Assembly: GCA_039707465.1 (NCBI GenBank)
Contig: CM077648.1
Coordinates: 19,007,619-19,071,618 of the forward strand
DNA from: Rhabdophis nuchalis
Lineage: Eukaryota > Chordata > Lepidosauria > Squamata > Natricidae
DNA: 64,000 bases
Direction of reading: 5' to 3'
The notes beneath the pieces were generated by a model. The model was given only the letters and a program-made list of their open reading frames with translations, did not search any database and was not told where the DNA came from. Each line of letters begins with the position of its first letter. Within the stretch, counting starts at the first letter, position 1. Shown in pieces: positions 21,625-33,235 of this stretch. The translations under genes were made by a program, and so were the position numbers.

Positions 21625-21868
21625 TGGGTCACAGTCAATTGCAGTGTCCCAATGTTATGCTATCCCCTTTTAAGACTTTCTGGCAAGCAAAGTCAATGGG
21701 GAAGCCAGATTCGCTTAACAACGATATTACTAACTTAACAACAGCAGTGATTTACTTAAAACTGTGGCAGGAAAGACTGTAAAAATAGGGTAAAACTTAC
21801 TTAACAATTCTTTCCATTGCTTGGCAATGGAAATTCTGGCTCCATTTGGTCATAAGCCAAGGAGTATC
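21625..21868 (+). mobile_element. Tip100-like element, right fragment
   Basis: TGGCAAGCAAAGTCAATGGG, CTTAACAACGATATTACTAA and CTTAACAATTC blocks, closing with GGTCATAAGCCAAGGAG and TATCTATA. It may belong with 20533-20638. Confidence 0.6.
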
Positions 21869-21959
21869 TATATATAATTTCATTCATTCAAAAGATTCTT
21901 TATTCCCTGTCTCCTCCTTCCTTCATTAGCACCTTTGGATCACTCTCTCTGTATTTTTT

Positions 21960-22370
21960 TACGAAGAATTTTTTATTTTTTTATTCTCTTACTTACCATT
22001 TTAAGTATACATTCACATAATTATTATTATTCTTTACATTTATCATTCTTATACATTTATTATTTCATTTAATAGGTTATAATATACAGTTTGGGTTGCT
22101 TTATTTACCATCCTTTCCTCCAGTTGTAACACCACCTTATTTTCCCTTTCTTTTCTCCCTCCCTCCCTTCTCCACTTCCTTCCTCCTCTCCTTCCCCTTC
22201 CTTCTTCCCCTACCTTTCTCCTACTCCTACTCTTCCTCTTCCCTTTGTTACCCTCTCTCCGTCTCTTTTTCTCCCTTCCATCCTCTTCTTCTTACCTCTT
22301 CCTTCTTTCCCCCGTCTTCCTTTAATTCTCTCCTCTCTCCCTTTCTTTTTCTATTGTTCTTGGTGTATAC
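21960..22370 (-). mobile_element. L1-type 3' UTR, reverse orientation (polypyrimidine on + strand)
   Basis: An A/T-rich part (21960-22090) precedes a 230-bp nearly pure C/T tract (22125-22355). Read on the minus strand this is a polypurine tract followed by an A-rich tail, as in L1 3' UTRs. A similar arrangement, with clear target duplications, is at 29962-30330. The 158-codon frame here is a composition artefact. Confidence 0.5.
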
Positions 22371-22521
22371 TGTATTTCAAAACTCAGTTTATGTTTCCTT
22401 GGGATGGTATTTCCACAAACCCAAATATAATTTTCTGCCATTTCTTATTCCCTCACCTTCACTAGCGTACCCCAGTTATGCTTCCCCCACCCCTTTAAAT
22501 CTTGCTCTTGAATATATACTT

Positions 22522-22990
<469 letters not shown>

Positions 22991-22998
22991 ATATACTT

Positions 22999-23708
22999 AT
23001 ATATCACTCTATACAGAGGACATTAAAAAAATACACTTTTAAAAATGGCACAAATTCTAAGTGCTGATTAGGCACTGAGGTACAGAATTCTCAATTTTAT
23101 CTGTACATTCAAAGTGCATTCCATATTAATCAGTATATTCCACTTGAAAAAACACTGAGATGCTTGAAAAAAGATAAAGTCTGATTAGTTTTCTCATTAT
23201 TGGAGTGGGGAAAAAGAAGGTAGCCTTATTAAAAAGGAATGAGCTTTAACTAAACTAGCATTCCATCGTTCTAGTTTTCCCAGAGGACATACAGCACTCA
23301 AGAGCAATGATATGACATTTCATTGAACTATTGTCATTGGGTGAGACTTTTATGATTGCATTTATTCAAGCTAGGAATAGTTGATGAATTATCAAATACC
23401 AACAATTATTCATAAGCAATTTTTTTTTTCTGTCAGCATACCCTCTCACATTTTTGATGGGGAAAAATATATCACTGTGTATTTTTTTTTTTAAGTGAAT
23501 TTTGAAAAAGAGAGTTTGAGGAGGTAGGATAGAAAGGGTATTGATGTTTTTGAACCTTTGGGTTGAAAAAGTCTTCTGAGAATATCATGGATAACCAGAA
23601 AATAAAAAAATAAACAGATGGATTATTGAACAAATCATCACAGAATTCTCAATCAAAACACACATGCCCAGGCTTTGTAAGGCCTAGCTCTCGGGAAAAA
23701 TCTATAAT
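22999..23708. other. Mostly unassigned; possible LINE coding scrap near 23560-23705
   Basis: The forward strand near 23585 resembles a decayed retroelement coding sequence (ATGGATAACCAGAAAATAAA, then CCTAGCTCTCGGGAAAAATC), but with stops and no diagnostic motif. I give it low weight. Confidence 0.3.
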
Positions 23709-23716
23709 GTTTTTAT

Positions 23717-23934
23717 CAGTGGTGGGATTTTGCGCTAATGACCAGCTCGGTAGGCGTGGCTCAGTGATCATGTGACAGGGTGGGCGTGGGCTCAACATCA
23801 TTCACGTCGAGCCCTGTAAAGTGAAAAAACAAAACAAAATGAGATTTTTTTCCAACAACCAGTTCTCCGAACTGTTTAGAAAGTTAACAACCGGTTCTCC
23901 TGAATAGCTGCGGACTGGCTGAATCCCATCACTG
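23717..23934. mobile_element. hAT-type MITE, GGTGGG superfamily
   Basis: CAGTGGTGGGATTTTGCGC to GGCTGAATCCCATCACTG, with duplications GTTTTTAT (23709-23716) and GTTATTAT (23935-23942), one mismatch. Contains AACAACCGGTTCTCC near the right end. Confidence 0.85.
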
Positions 23935-24196
23935 GTTATTATTCCATAAGGGTAATTTGGAGGGAGGGATTGAAATATAGTATTGAAGTTTAAAGCCTGT
24001 ACATTAAGAAGTCAAAGAAAAAGATGCATTAAAAGGTTTTGATTTTAAAAAAATGTTTAAAGAAAGTTTAGCACTTCAAAAACAAAAGGGTGTTTTTGTT
24101 TTCCATTAAGGTCAAAGAATTTGAAAAAAATAACATGAATTTTGTTAATAAAAATGGTGACAGTTCATAAAGATCAGTTCATAAAGTGCTGACGGT

Positions 24197-24354
24197 CAGT
24201 GGAGGGTTGCCAATTTCTTTACTACAGGTTCAGGCACATTCCCATGCAGACTTGCGCACACGTAAGCATGCTCAGAAGTGTCTGGGAGGGTGGGTGCTCC
24301 CACCACCACTGCGGTTCGCCTGATCTGAGCCAAACTGCCAGCAACCCACCTCTG
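24197..24354. mobile_element. hAT-type MITE, GGTGGG superfamily, 158 bp
   Basis: CAGTGGAGGGTTGCCAATTT to GCCAGCAACCCACCTCTG. Flanking CTGACGGT (24189-24196) and GTGACAGT (24355-24362) match at six of eight bases. Confidence 0.75.
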
Positions 24355-24406
24355 GTGACAGTTCATTGAGACAGTTCATAAAGATTACTAGGTGCAAATA
24401 GAAATA

Positions 24407-24905
24407 CAGTGGTACCTCGGTTCACAAACTTAATTCGTGAACTGACTCTGTTCGCGATCCGAATTGGTCGTGAAGCGAGGCACAATTTCCCATAGGGTTC
24501 AATGTAAATCCAGTTAATCCGTTCCGACCTTGTTTTTTGGTCATGATTCTTGAACTGACTCTGTTCGCGAACAGAATTGGTCGTGAACAGAGGCACAGTT
24601 TCCCATAGGGTTCAATGTAAATCCGGTTAATCCGTTCTGACCTTGTTTTTAAAATGTCCGCGGCTCCGGTTCGTGAAGCGAGCCGGGTTCGTGAATCCGA
24701 GCATTTTTACGAACTTTTCTGTTCATGATGCGAGGGCGGAGTTCGTGGAGCGAGGCGGAGTTCGTGAAGCGGAGCGTATTTTTACGAACTTTTCCGTTTG
24801 TGAACCGAAACGGTGTTCGTGAACCGGGGCACATTTTTTGGGAAATTTTTGGTCGTAATCCGAATTGGTCGTGAACAGAGGCGTTCGTGAACCGAGGTAC
24901 CACTG
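24407..24905. mobile_element. Mariner/Tc1-type MITE, GGTACCTCGG terminus
   Basis: 499 bp, CAGTGGTACCTCGGTTCAC to GAACCGAGGTACCACTG, flanked by TA on both sides. The interior is a series of GTTCGTGAA / TTCACGAAC-like units in both orientations and a duplicated CCCATAGGGTTCAATGTAAA block. Open frames inside are artefacts of this repetition. Confidence 0.82.
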
Positions 24906-24907
24906 TA

Positions 24908-25448
24908 CATACTATTTGGATAGCAAGGAAGATAAGGCAGGAGTGGTTAAATTGATTATTCAAGGAGGGATATGTTTTTCACTTGGATATTACTTCTGGA
25001 TTTTGTGCTTGTGATGAAAAAAAATGAAACTTTGACTTTGGTTTTGTTGATCAGAAAGATTTATCCTTATAGAAATAGCTAGTTATATATTAATGCGTAA
25101 AAACAAAAAATTGAGGCTGGGGTGTTTTCATCTTGTACTGTGCAAAGAAGAATCTGAATAATTGTTGTGAAAATATCGTTCTTGCTAATATATTATTTCA
25201 TCAATTTTTTACAGTCTGGTATCTTTTAAGTGCATTGCATCCATAAATCCCAACTCCACAAATTCCCAAGCTAGTTGAGAATATTTGGAGGCTAAATGCT
25301 TATTGAGTTTGTAATTGTCAAATAAAAATAAGTTGCTTGCAGTAAGTTTTAATAATTGGTCTCTTCCCAATTTTGTTTTCATTTCTTAATCTAGCTATAT
25401 AGGAAATAAAAAATATTTTTTCTTATAAACACAACCTTGTTTTTCTTT

Positions 25449-25480
<32 letters not shown>

Positions 25481-25575
25481 TGTCCCCAACGTTCCCTGAA
25501 TTAGTTTTAAATTTATTTTAAACCTGGCTTAATTCAAGTCAGAGTTCCTGTGTTATGGTCAGCATATGACAGAGG
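24908..25575. other. Unassigned AT-rich sequence with (CA)n at 25453-25480
   Basis: Apart from fourteen CA units, nothing recognisable. It could be part of an L1-type 3' UTR but lacks a diagnostic tract. Confidence 0.5.
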
Positions 25576-25583
25576 AATAAAAG

Positions 25584-26020
25584 CAACTGTGGGTTTCACA
25601 TTTTGTCACCACTGGTTCGCGGGCACACGCTCCCCTTCCATGCATGTGCCAGGCCTTCCGCGCATGCACTTTGCTTACCCATGCACCTTCTGCGCATGTA
25701 CCCAGCCTCAAAAATGTGCCTAAATAGCACCAGAGGTGGGTTCTTACGAGTTCAGACCAGTTTGGCCAAGTAGGTAGTAACTTGTCCTGCCACACGGCCG
25801 AACCGGTTCTATCATCTGCACCACCATCTTGATTTTTGGTGCTATGCATGCACAGAATAATCTTCATTGCAAATTTTTTGGTGCGCCGAACTGGCAGTAA
25901 TGCCAGTAGCAACCCATCCCTGAATAGCACAGCATAGAACTGGGCGGGTGGGTAGGTCCACCCGCGATTTCCACTACCAGTTTGGGCGAATCGGTCTGAA
26001 TCACCTGAATACCACCTCTG
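25584..26020. mobile_element. hAT-type MITE, outer element of a nested pair
   Basis: CAACTGTGGGTTTCACATTT to CCTGAATACCACCTCTG, with exact duplications AATAAAAG (25576-25583 and 26021-26028). Interior GCATGCACTTTGC and GCGCATGTACCC motifs. A second MITE occupies 25731-25922. Confidence 0.82.
25731..25922. mobile_element. hAT-type MITE nested inside 25584-26020
   Basis: 192 bp, CAGAGGTGGGTTCTTACGAG to AGTAGCAACCCATCCCTG, with exact duplications AATAGCAC (25723-25730 and 25923-25930). Same subfamily as 6866-7187. Confidence 0.9.
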
Positions 26021-26028
26021 AATAAAAG

Positions 26029-26963
26029 CAACTTGAGTGTTGCGAGCCTTGGGCCATTGTGACAAAAAGAGTTATTGCATAAAATATTTTTACAGTCTTT
26101 AATAAGGATGAGAATAAAGAATGTCTATACATCATCCACTTCAGGATTCTCCTTTCCCTGAAACCCATTACATCTTGTATTAGAGACTTGATATAACATA
26201 TTTCTATTTCATTTGATTTCCTTATCTCTCAAGATGAGCATGTTATTTAGATAAATTGAGCAATTCCACAATGGTGGAGAACAGTCTGAACTCTTGCTTG
26301 ATTCTTCAAAGTAAAATCACCTAGGAAAAAAAATCGTTTCACTAGCTCATATTTCAGCTGAAATCTTGACACTTCCTATTATTTTATGCTGGCCATTCTC
26401 AGTCTCCGGTTGTCAGGAATAATTCAGATTGAAAGATGCCATTTCAGAGAAAAAGTTGTATAGTATTTGCTCTGGTATAATACATTAAACAGCAACAGCG
26501 AGTGTTATCCAACTATTTTCTGAAAGGCAAACAATTTTGGAATCCAGCAATTTCTCTCTTCAAATACATTTTGCAAAACCTCAATGTTGCCCAAGGAAAT
26601 GCTACAACGATGCTGTGAATGAAACACTATACCACTGTGACATCCAGTCAGGGAACTAGAAGCTGCAGTGTCTGACCGAACCCACATAGCTTTGTGCGAT
26701 GAAGTCTCCACTAGCTTTGAAGACAAAAAACTAAGAGAAAATCATGAGCAGTGTCACAGAATAACACCCACAGTTATCGCAACAATGGGTTTGCAGTGCT
26801 CCCACTGTGCCAGACTCTGTTTCCAGACTGGGACTGCAAAGTCACCTCCATGTTATAGATAAACTGCACAACATTGTGTCTTCTTCATACTTGAAGGACT
26901 ATCTATATAAATAAGAAACAGTAATATTTTACATGTTTCTTTTTTCCAATCTTTATTTAGACA
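26029..26963. other. Unassigned sequence, weak zinc-finger-like scrap at 26668-26862
   Basis: A forward frame contains LQCSHCARLCFQTG, a C-x2-C arrangement like the zinc-finger tails of some LINE proteins, but the histidine half is missing. Otherwise no element or gene is seen. Confidence 0.35.
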
Positions 26964-26971
26964 GGCTAGAG

Positions 26972-27104
26972 CAGGGGTGTCAAACTCAAGGCCCGTGAGC
27001 CAGATGTGTCACAAGCAGGCTATACCCACCCCAGCTTCATGAAGGGAATAACATCGTGAAACATCAAATGATGGCAATGTGATGCCGTGAGTTTGACACC
27101 CATG
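26972..27104. mobile_element. Short hAT-type MITE, GTGTCAAACTC family
   Basis: 133 bp, CAGGGGTGTCAAACTCAAGG to CCGTGAGTTTGACACCCATG. Flanking GGCTAGAG (26964-26971) and GGTTAGCG (27105-27112) match at six of eight bases. A similar deletion form is at 49847-49972. Confidence 0.8.
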
Positions 27105-27180
27105 GGTTAGCGACATACCACCATGGAGAAAATCTATCTGAATAGTAGAAATTGAAAACAACTTGATGGCACATCAATTC

Positions 27181-27748
27181 TGTTGAGGGCCACCAGTGGC
27201 TAGTAGAGCTGGCAGCAGATTCGGACAGTGAGGAGGTTGGGGAGGAACATGGGCCAGTCCTGGAGTCTGGGAAATGCTCTGATGAGGGCTCTGTGTCGGA
27301 GGCAGAGTGGGGGCCAGGGCTGTCTGACGGTTATCAGCTGCCTTCAGAGTCAGACATCAGTGGGGCAGAAGAACAGCTGGAGACTGTTCCCAGTGTGCAC
27401 ATGCGCAGAGTGGCCAGACGAAGGGAACAGCTAAAGAACAGGGGTCGACTTGGGAGTAAGGCCACAGGTGGACAATGAATGGCCCCTCCCAGAGGAAATA
27501 AAAGAGGAACGAAGGGGGAGTGGAGTTTGCAGGAGACAATTTGTTCACTTAATTGGTTCGTGACTCTCCAAGACTCCTTGCCAAGTTTTGCAGATATGGA
27601 CCTGGCAGATAAGGTCTGTGACTGTAAATCCTCCCTTGAAAGACTTTGCTGGATATGAATGAAAAAAATTCACAGTAAATTAATAAAAGGGGGTTTTGTA
27701 AGGACCAGGAGTTTGCTTCAAAGCTCTTGGGAAGCCTCAGTCAGACCA
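27181..27748 (+). mobile_element. Solo LTR, family 2, containing an open frame
   Basis: 568 bp, TGTTGAGGGCC to CAGTCAGACCA, with exact 5-bp duplications AATTC (27176-27180 and 27749-27753). AATAAAAG motifs occur near 27500 and 27682. Codons from 27182 to 27478 are open: an acidic, serine-rich stretch (DSDSEEVGEEHG) then a basic patch (MRRVARRREQLKNRG). That is unusual for an LTR, and no ATG opens the full frame; the first in-frame ATG is at 27293. No internal retroelement genes accompany it. Confidence 0.8.
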
Positions 27749-27753
27749 AATTC

Positions 27754-28296
27754 ATTGTTTTATGTGAAAAATCTGTTGTTTCCATGACTTCTTTACAATG
27801 TTTAAATCCTTTGGATTGAGATGAAATGTAAGATAAATGTATGATTGTCAGGGCGAGTCAGTGTTTCAAAAAGGGCATTTTCAGTCGGCAAAGCTTTGAC
27901 TTCTTTCAAAGCCAAGTGCTAAATTGAACCAACACTCAGAAATGATAGATCACAGCAGTTGTACTGTTTTGATCCAGACAATAAAAGGTGGATTTTCCAT
28001 ACATGCATAAAAGGGCAAAATCCTGTTGTCTTCGGAGCAAAAAGGCTGTCATAAATTAAATGGCTGTCTTTGATGTTCTGATTAAAAGTATCAAAACAGA
28101 GCGACTCAGCCCACCAAATTATAGCTACACTCCAAATGAGTTCACTTTCAAACACAATCAAAGAAATACTTTGAAATATGCCCATCTCAACGACTTCCAA
28201 ACTTGGCAAAGTTTACAGTACTGTATATGCAGTAGCAGAAATCTTATAAGCAGTACTGAAAATGAATGTCACTATTAATTATAATAATTTAGAGAT
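27754..28296. other. Unassigned sequence
   Basis: No gene or element recognised. The short frame at 28060-28278 has no recognisable motif. Confidence 0.5.
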
Positions 28297-28662
28297 TTGT
28301 CTAGTGTAATGAAAAGAAGGACTAGGGGAGACATGATAGCAGTGTTCCAATATCTCAGGGGTTGCCACAAAGAAGAGGGAGTCAAGCTGTTCTCCAAAGC
28401 ACCTGAGGGCAGGACAAGAAACACTAGGTGGAAACTAATCAAGGAGAGAAGCAACTTAGAACTGAGGAGAAATTTCTAGACAGATAGAACAATTAACCAG
28501 TGGAACAACTTGCCTCCAGAAGTTGTGAATGCTCCAACACTGGAGGTTTTTAAGAAGAGAGTGGATAACCATTTGTCTGAAGTGGTGTAGGGTTTCCTGT
28601 CTAGGCCAGGGGTTGGACTAGAAGACACCAAGGTTCCTTCCAATTCTGTTATTCTATTCTAT
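28297..28662 (+). mobile_element. CR1 LINE 3' end
   Basis: Encodes VMKRRTRGDMIAVFQYLRGC then HKEEGVKLFSKAPEGRTRNT and KERSNLELRRNF before a stop (cTAGaca), and ends CCAATTCTGTTATTCTATTC. Heavily 5' truncated. Confidence 0.88.
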
Positions 28663-29943
28663 CTGCATTTCCTACAACTATTTGAGGAAGGCGATTGGGG
28701 AATAACAAAATGCATCCATAGCACTACCCAAATCAGGTTTGAAGGAATATCCTAACTTGTGTTATCTACACTCATAGGTTGGAACTATGCTGCTTCCACT
28801 TAGTTCTGTCTTCCCATTAGAGATGCCAAAGACTGAATCTAGGATTGATTTAAAATATTCTTCGTATTGCTAATTGCAGCCTTCAGTTGTCCAGGCAAAA
28901 TTATTTTCTGCACTATAATTGCAATGTATTAATCAAGCTCAAATTAAGGAGCTCTTGAGTAGTATTCTGATTTAAACCTGGTCATATTACACCACTATTC
29001 AACCACCAGATTCAAAGAAATTACCCATTATTTTATTTCTTCCTTATTTTTACTGCTAGCAAATTAATGGCACAATTCCCTTAACAATAATTTGCTACTC
29101 TTAGCAATTAAAATGTTGTACCTGACTTTAAACTTTCTTCTCTCCAGATATTGAACGGAGAAAAGAAATCTCCAATTAAAAGTGAAACAGAATCACAAAA
29201 ACTATGGAGGGTTGTTAACATTATTCTTAATGTCAGCACATTGCCCACTGGGGTTAGAAATGGTGCAGCTTAAATTAAAATGTCATCTCGGACTTTGTCC
29301 ATTTATCTGGACAAATATTTTCATTTTGCATCTTGAGAATTGAATAGCTGTTTCTGAATGGTTTGAGTTAAGGTGCCTCCTTAAATTTGACAAGGCAAAG
29401 GCTGGTGGGAAGCTAACTTTTTGTAGGCTTTAGTGAGAAATAATTAAAACCTCCTTGTTTTATTTTGCACCCCTCCAAGGAGGATACTAGATTGGCACCT
29501 CCTTTCTCTCTCCTTTTATAGTGTCAAAATGAGAAAAGCTATTTTTACATCCTCCTTCAGATAATTCTCAGGTTTGAAGTAAGTACAGTTATTAATTTGT
29601 ATAATTATTCATTTTCCCAAGACCCCCCAGGAATTCTTGTTTATGGCTCAATTGTGCAGTAGCCAAATGCTTATTATAATAGGTGGGGGGAGGAGAGGAG
29701 AATAGGAAAAAAAGCTTCAGTGTATTGCAAGGAAATCTCATGGCAAATGGGAGAGGACACTTAACTCATGATGCTTCGTGTTGCAATGTTGCCTTATTTT
29801 GATTCAATGTCCATAATTGTGTTAATGTGCTCATAGTGCAAAGTTCAGCATAGCTTCAAGGTATAAATCTACTTTTGAATTACATAACAAACATGTGGAA
29901 TTTATCACTTAGCAATGATAGATTCACTGAGATGGAACACTCC
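28663..29943. other. Unassigned AT-rich sequence
   Basis: About 1.28 kb without recognisable repeats or coding sequence. Confidence 0.55.
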
Positions 29944-29961
29944 AAAAAGGAAGTTAATTTG

Positions 29962-30330
29962 TTGAAAGCTTTATTTTTCCCCTTCCATACACATTCACAA
30001 ATACACATTCTCGTAAATACTATTAACATTTATCTATTGACCTCTAGTCAATGACTTCAATCTGCTTAAAAATATAAAAAGCACAATTGGGATTGCTTTC
30101 TTGTCACCCCGCATCTCCATCTTACTTTGCAAAAACCTTACTCCTTCCTTCTTTCTTCCCGACCTCCCTTCTCTACCTTCTTCTTTCCTCCCCTCCTTCC
30201 TCTTTTCTTCTTCCCCTCCCTCTTCCCCACTCCTACTCTCTTCTCCTCCTTCTTGCCCTCTTTCTCACTCTCATTTCCCCTCCCTTGCTTCCTCTCCTTT
30301 ACCCTTTTTTTCTTTCCCTTCTCTTCGTCT
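29962..30330 (-). mobile_element. L1-type retroposon with 18-bp target duplication
   Basis: An exact 18-bp duplication AAAAAGGAAGTTAATTTG flanks it (29944-29961 and 30331-30348). The insert is C/T-rich on the plus strand (30130-30328), i.e. a polypurine tract on the minus strand, with GGAAAAATAAAGC near its 3' end. Length of duplication and composition fit LINE retrotransposition of an L1-type 3' UTR. The three overlapping frames of about 81 codons are artefacts. Confidence 0.68.
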
Positions 30331-30348
30331 AAAAAGGAAGTTAATTTG

Positions 30349-31189
30349 AATGTGTCATTTTATTTAGCTTAATAATATTAACCTGGGTGGAATCATTCCT
30401 GTATCATAGATAGTATTTCAGGGCAATAGATGAATTCTGAAAGAGCTTAGATCGAGTTACCTACCTGTGAAACATCCCTGTTCCAGATTTTACTTCTGTT
30501 CAGATAATGTTTCAGCCACTGAAGTTTCTGGTTTTGGCCTATTGGCTTAAATTCTTCAATGCAAAATGTTTATTTACCAGGACAGCCAAGAAAAGAAAGC
30601 TCCAGATAATCGCATTTGTCTAGGACTGAAATCCTAGACTTCTCTATATTTACTCAACTTCCGAAGCAATGAAAATTGTTTGACATCTGCCTTGACAACT
30701 GCACATTTTATGTTCTAATATGAGAAGGCAAAACTGTTTGATGTAAATGGAAACTGGTCAAAAGAATTGTGGCCTGCAGGCTAGATGGTCCCACTGGGGA
30801 TTTCTTGTCCATTTCAATTTTTATATTCAGACTGCTGAGCTTTTGTTCTCTCTATTCCTTTTTTTTTTAGTTCCTATTAGCCGACAAGAAAGTGGCCGTG
30901 AAGTAAACGGAGACGACCATTCGGATCATTTTTTAAATATTATCTCAGCTTTGTTGAAACGTTTGATAAGTTCACTGATAAAGTATGAATGGGCCACAGA
31001 GGGTAGTGTTTAAAAACATAATCCAATGCTGAAAGTATTTCAGCCTGAAATTAAAAAGTTGAAATTATTTGGGAGAAGACACATCTGACTTCAATTTAAC
31101 GCTTGAAGAAGCATTAAATACTAACCCCAAGTGTTCTGGATTTGGGGGAAATGTGTCACAGGGATACAGGTAGGTGAAAGTGTCTAGAA
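30349..31189. other. Unassigned sequence
   Basis: A polypyrimidine stretch then TTTTTTTTAG near 30861-30870 followed by a 50-codon frame imitates a splice acceptor and exon, but I see no conserved protein in it. Confidence 0.45.
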
Positions 31190-31745
31190 CAGAGGGGTCA
31201 AAGTCAAGGCCCACAGAGTGCTTAGATCTGGCCCATAGGGCCACCCTGGAAACAGCAAAGGACCAGCATGTGGTGCCTCTGCACAATCTCCATTTTCAGC
31301 TGGGATGGCCTCCTGCAACCCACTGCCAGCTAAAATGGAGCTCCATTTTCACTGGCAGAGGGTTGCAGGAGGCTGTCCCAGCCGAAAACAGAGATTGGGA
31401 GCCTGCTTTTGCTGGTAGAGCACTCGGGCCGCGACAGGCTCCCCGGACACAAGTGACGTCAAGCTGGCCACATCCACCCTGGCCACACCCATCCTGGCCC
31501 CCCTGAGCTCAAAATGGGGCATGGGGGGGGCATGGGAAGCCCCCGCACCCTCATTTTTGGCCTGGACGGCCTCCTGAAGCACCCTGCCAGCCAAAACTAC
31601 CAGCAGGGTGTCCACAGCCCCTCTATGCCCCATTTTGGATGCTGCAGGAGGTCCTGATAATGGGGCTGAAAGTGAGGGCAAGGGGGCTGCCTGCACTAGC
31701 AGAGAACCGCGGGCCGGATCAAAGCACCTTTCAGTTCTGTTCCTC
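31190..31745. mobile_element. hAT-type element, GTCAAACTC family, right end lost
   Basis: CAGAGGGGTCAAAGTCAAGG opens a long GC-rich copy (CCACCCTGGAAACAGCAAAG, TGGTGCCTCTGC, CCTCCTGCAACCC). Several interior blocks repeat. No matching right terminus is found before the next element. Confidence 0.6.
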
Positions 31746-31758
31746 TGTTCTGTTACGA

Positions 31759-32390
31759 CAGTGATGGCGAACCTTTTTCTTACAGCGTGCTAATTCAATC
31801 CTCTCCCCCCACCTGCACGTGTGACACCACCACCCCCCACATGTGCACAAGATCCCTCCCTAGGCTCCAGAGGCTTTCCTGAAGCCTGGGGAGGGCAAAA
31901 ACGGACTCCCCCAGAGACCCTCAGGAAGCCAGAAACACATCATTTCTGAACATCCGATTTGGCAATTGGGAACGTTTTTCGCCCTCCTCAGGCTTCAGGA
32001 AAGTGTATGGAGGGTGGGGAGGGTGAAAAACAGCCCCAATGGCCAAACCAGAAGTTCAGAAACGATCTGTTTCCAGCTTCCGGAGGGCCACCGTGGGAGG
32101 CTGTTTTCACCCTCCCCAGGTTTTAGGACAGCCTCAGAGACTGGGGAGGGCGAAAATCAGCCCCAACATTTGGGAAGTTTGGGAACAAAGTTCCAGTTGG
32201 CCTGTTGGGGCCGTTTTTTGCCCTCCCCAGCCTCCGGAGGCTTTCCTGAAGCCTGGTGATTGTGAAAATGGCCTCCCCTGGACCTCTGCAAGGTCAAAAA
32301 AACCAGCTGGCTGGCATGCATGTGTGCACCAGAGCTAAAGGCTGGTGTGCCACCAAATATGGCTCTGTGTTCCACCTGGGACCATCATTG
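31759..32390. mobile_element. hAT-type element, GATGGCGAACCT family
   Basis: CAGTGATGGCGAACCTTTTT to GGGACCATCATTG. The interior is GC-rich with repeated CCTCCCCAG-CTTC-GGAGGC blocks. The flanking octamers match poorly (five of eight), so the duplication is doubtful. Confidence 0.7.
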
Positions 32391-32721
32391 CATTAGGAGT
32401 AAGCAAATAATGGATTTGATTAGATCTCAGTGTCTCATCTCTGAACTTGAGTGCGATATGATCACATTTATTTAGGCACAAGGTCAGTTAAACTGAAAGA
32501 TTTGCCTTTGTTTTAACCTAGTGATTATTATAAAACTGTAATTACCATGATATTTGGGTGCACAACTGGAGATCCATCATTGTCTCATCTATGGTAGTGT
32601 TTGATCCACTTATATAATATTACAGCATTACAGAAACATCTAATTTATATAATGAGAAGCATGAAAATTAGATACATATTCACCATAGCCTCAACATCTA
32701 TATTTAATCTCTCATAAAATA
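32391..32721. other. Unassigned sequence
   Basis: No recognisable feature. Confidence 0.45.
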
Positions 32722-33235
32722 TTTGTTCATTTATTTTATTGTTTGTCAAACATATACAAGGCAACAGATATAAGTATAAACATGGACATGAACAAATAAA
32801 TGGGGACAATAGGACAGAGACAGTATGCACACTGGTACTCTTATGCATGCCCTCTTTACGGACCTCTGAGGAATGGGGTGAGGTCCACAGTAGACAGTTT
32901 AAGGTTGAAGCTGTGAAGGTTAGAGAACGTAACAATGGAGTTAGGTAGAGCATTCCAGGCATTGACCACTCTGTTGCTGAAGTCGTATTTTCTGCAATCG
33001 GGTTTGGAGCGGTTTACCTTGAGTTTGTACCTATTGTTTGCCCGTGTATCATTGTGGTTGAAGCTGAAGTAGTCGTTGATAGGTAGGATGCTGAAGCAGA
33101 CAATTTTGTGTACTATGCTTAGGTCACACCATAGGCGGCGTAGTTCCAGGTTGTCCAAGCCCAAAATTTTGAGCCTGGTGGTATAAGGGATTCTATTGTA
33201 AGCATAGGAGTGGAGTATACTTTTATACGTAGCTA
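32722..33235 (-). mobile_element. LINE 3' end, Rex1/CR1-like (copy 1)
   Basis: The minus-strand frame 33245-32856 reads RLKILGLDNLELRRLWCDLS, then FSNRVVNAWNALPNSIVTFS, the C-terminal region of a Jockey/CR1-group reverse transcriptase protein. The tail is the ATAAA-type run near 32725-32740. It is the un-interrupted counterpart of 56228-58260. Confidence 0.75.

Noticed and set aside
25559..26065. 168-codon minus-strand frame as a gene
   Set aside because: It spans two nested MITEs and changes character at their boundaries.
26668..26862. Zinc-finger-like C-x2-C frame
   Set aside because: Only half a finger is present and no retroelement context supports it; kept only as a low-confidence note.
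30861..31013. Splice-acceptor-like pyrimidine tract followed by a short open frame
   Set aside because: No recognisable protein, no donor site or neighbouring exon, and such tracts are common here.
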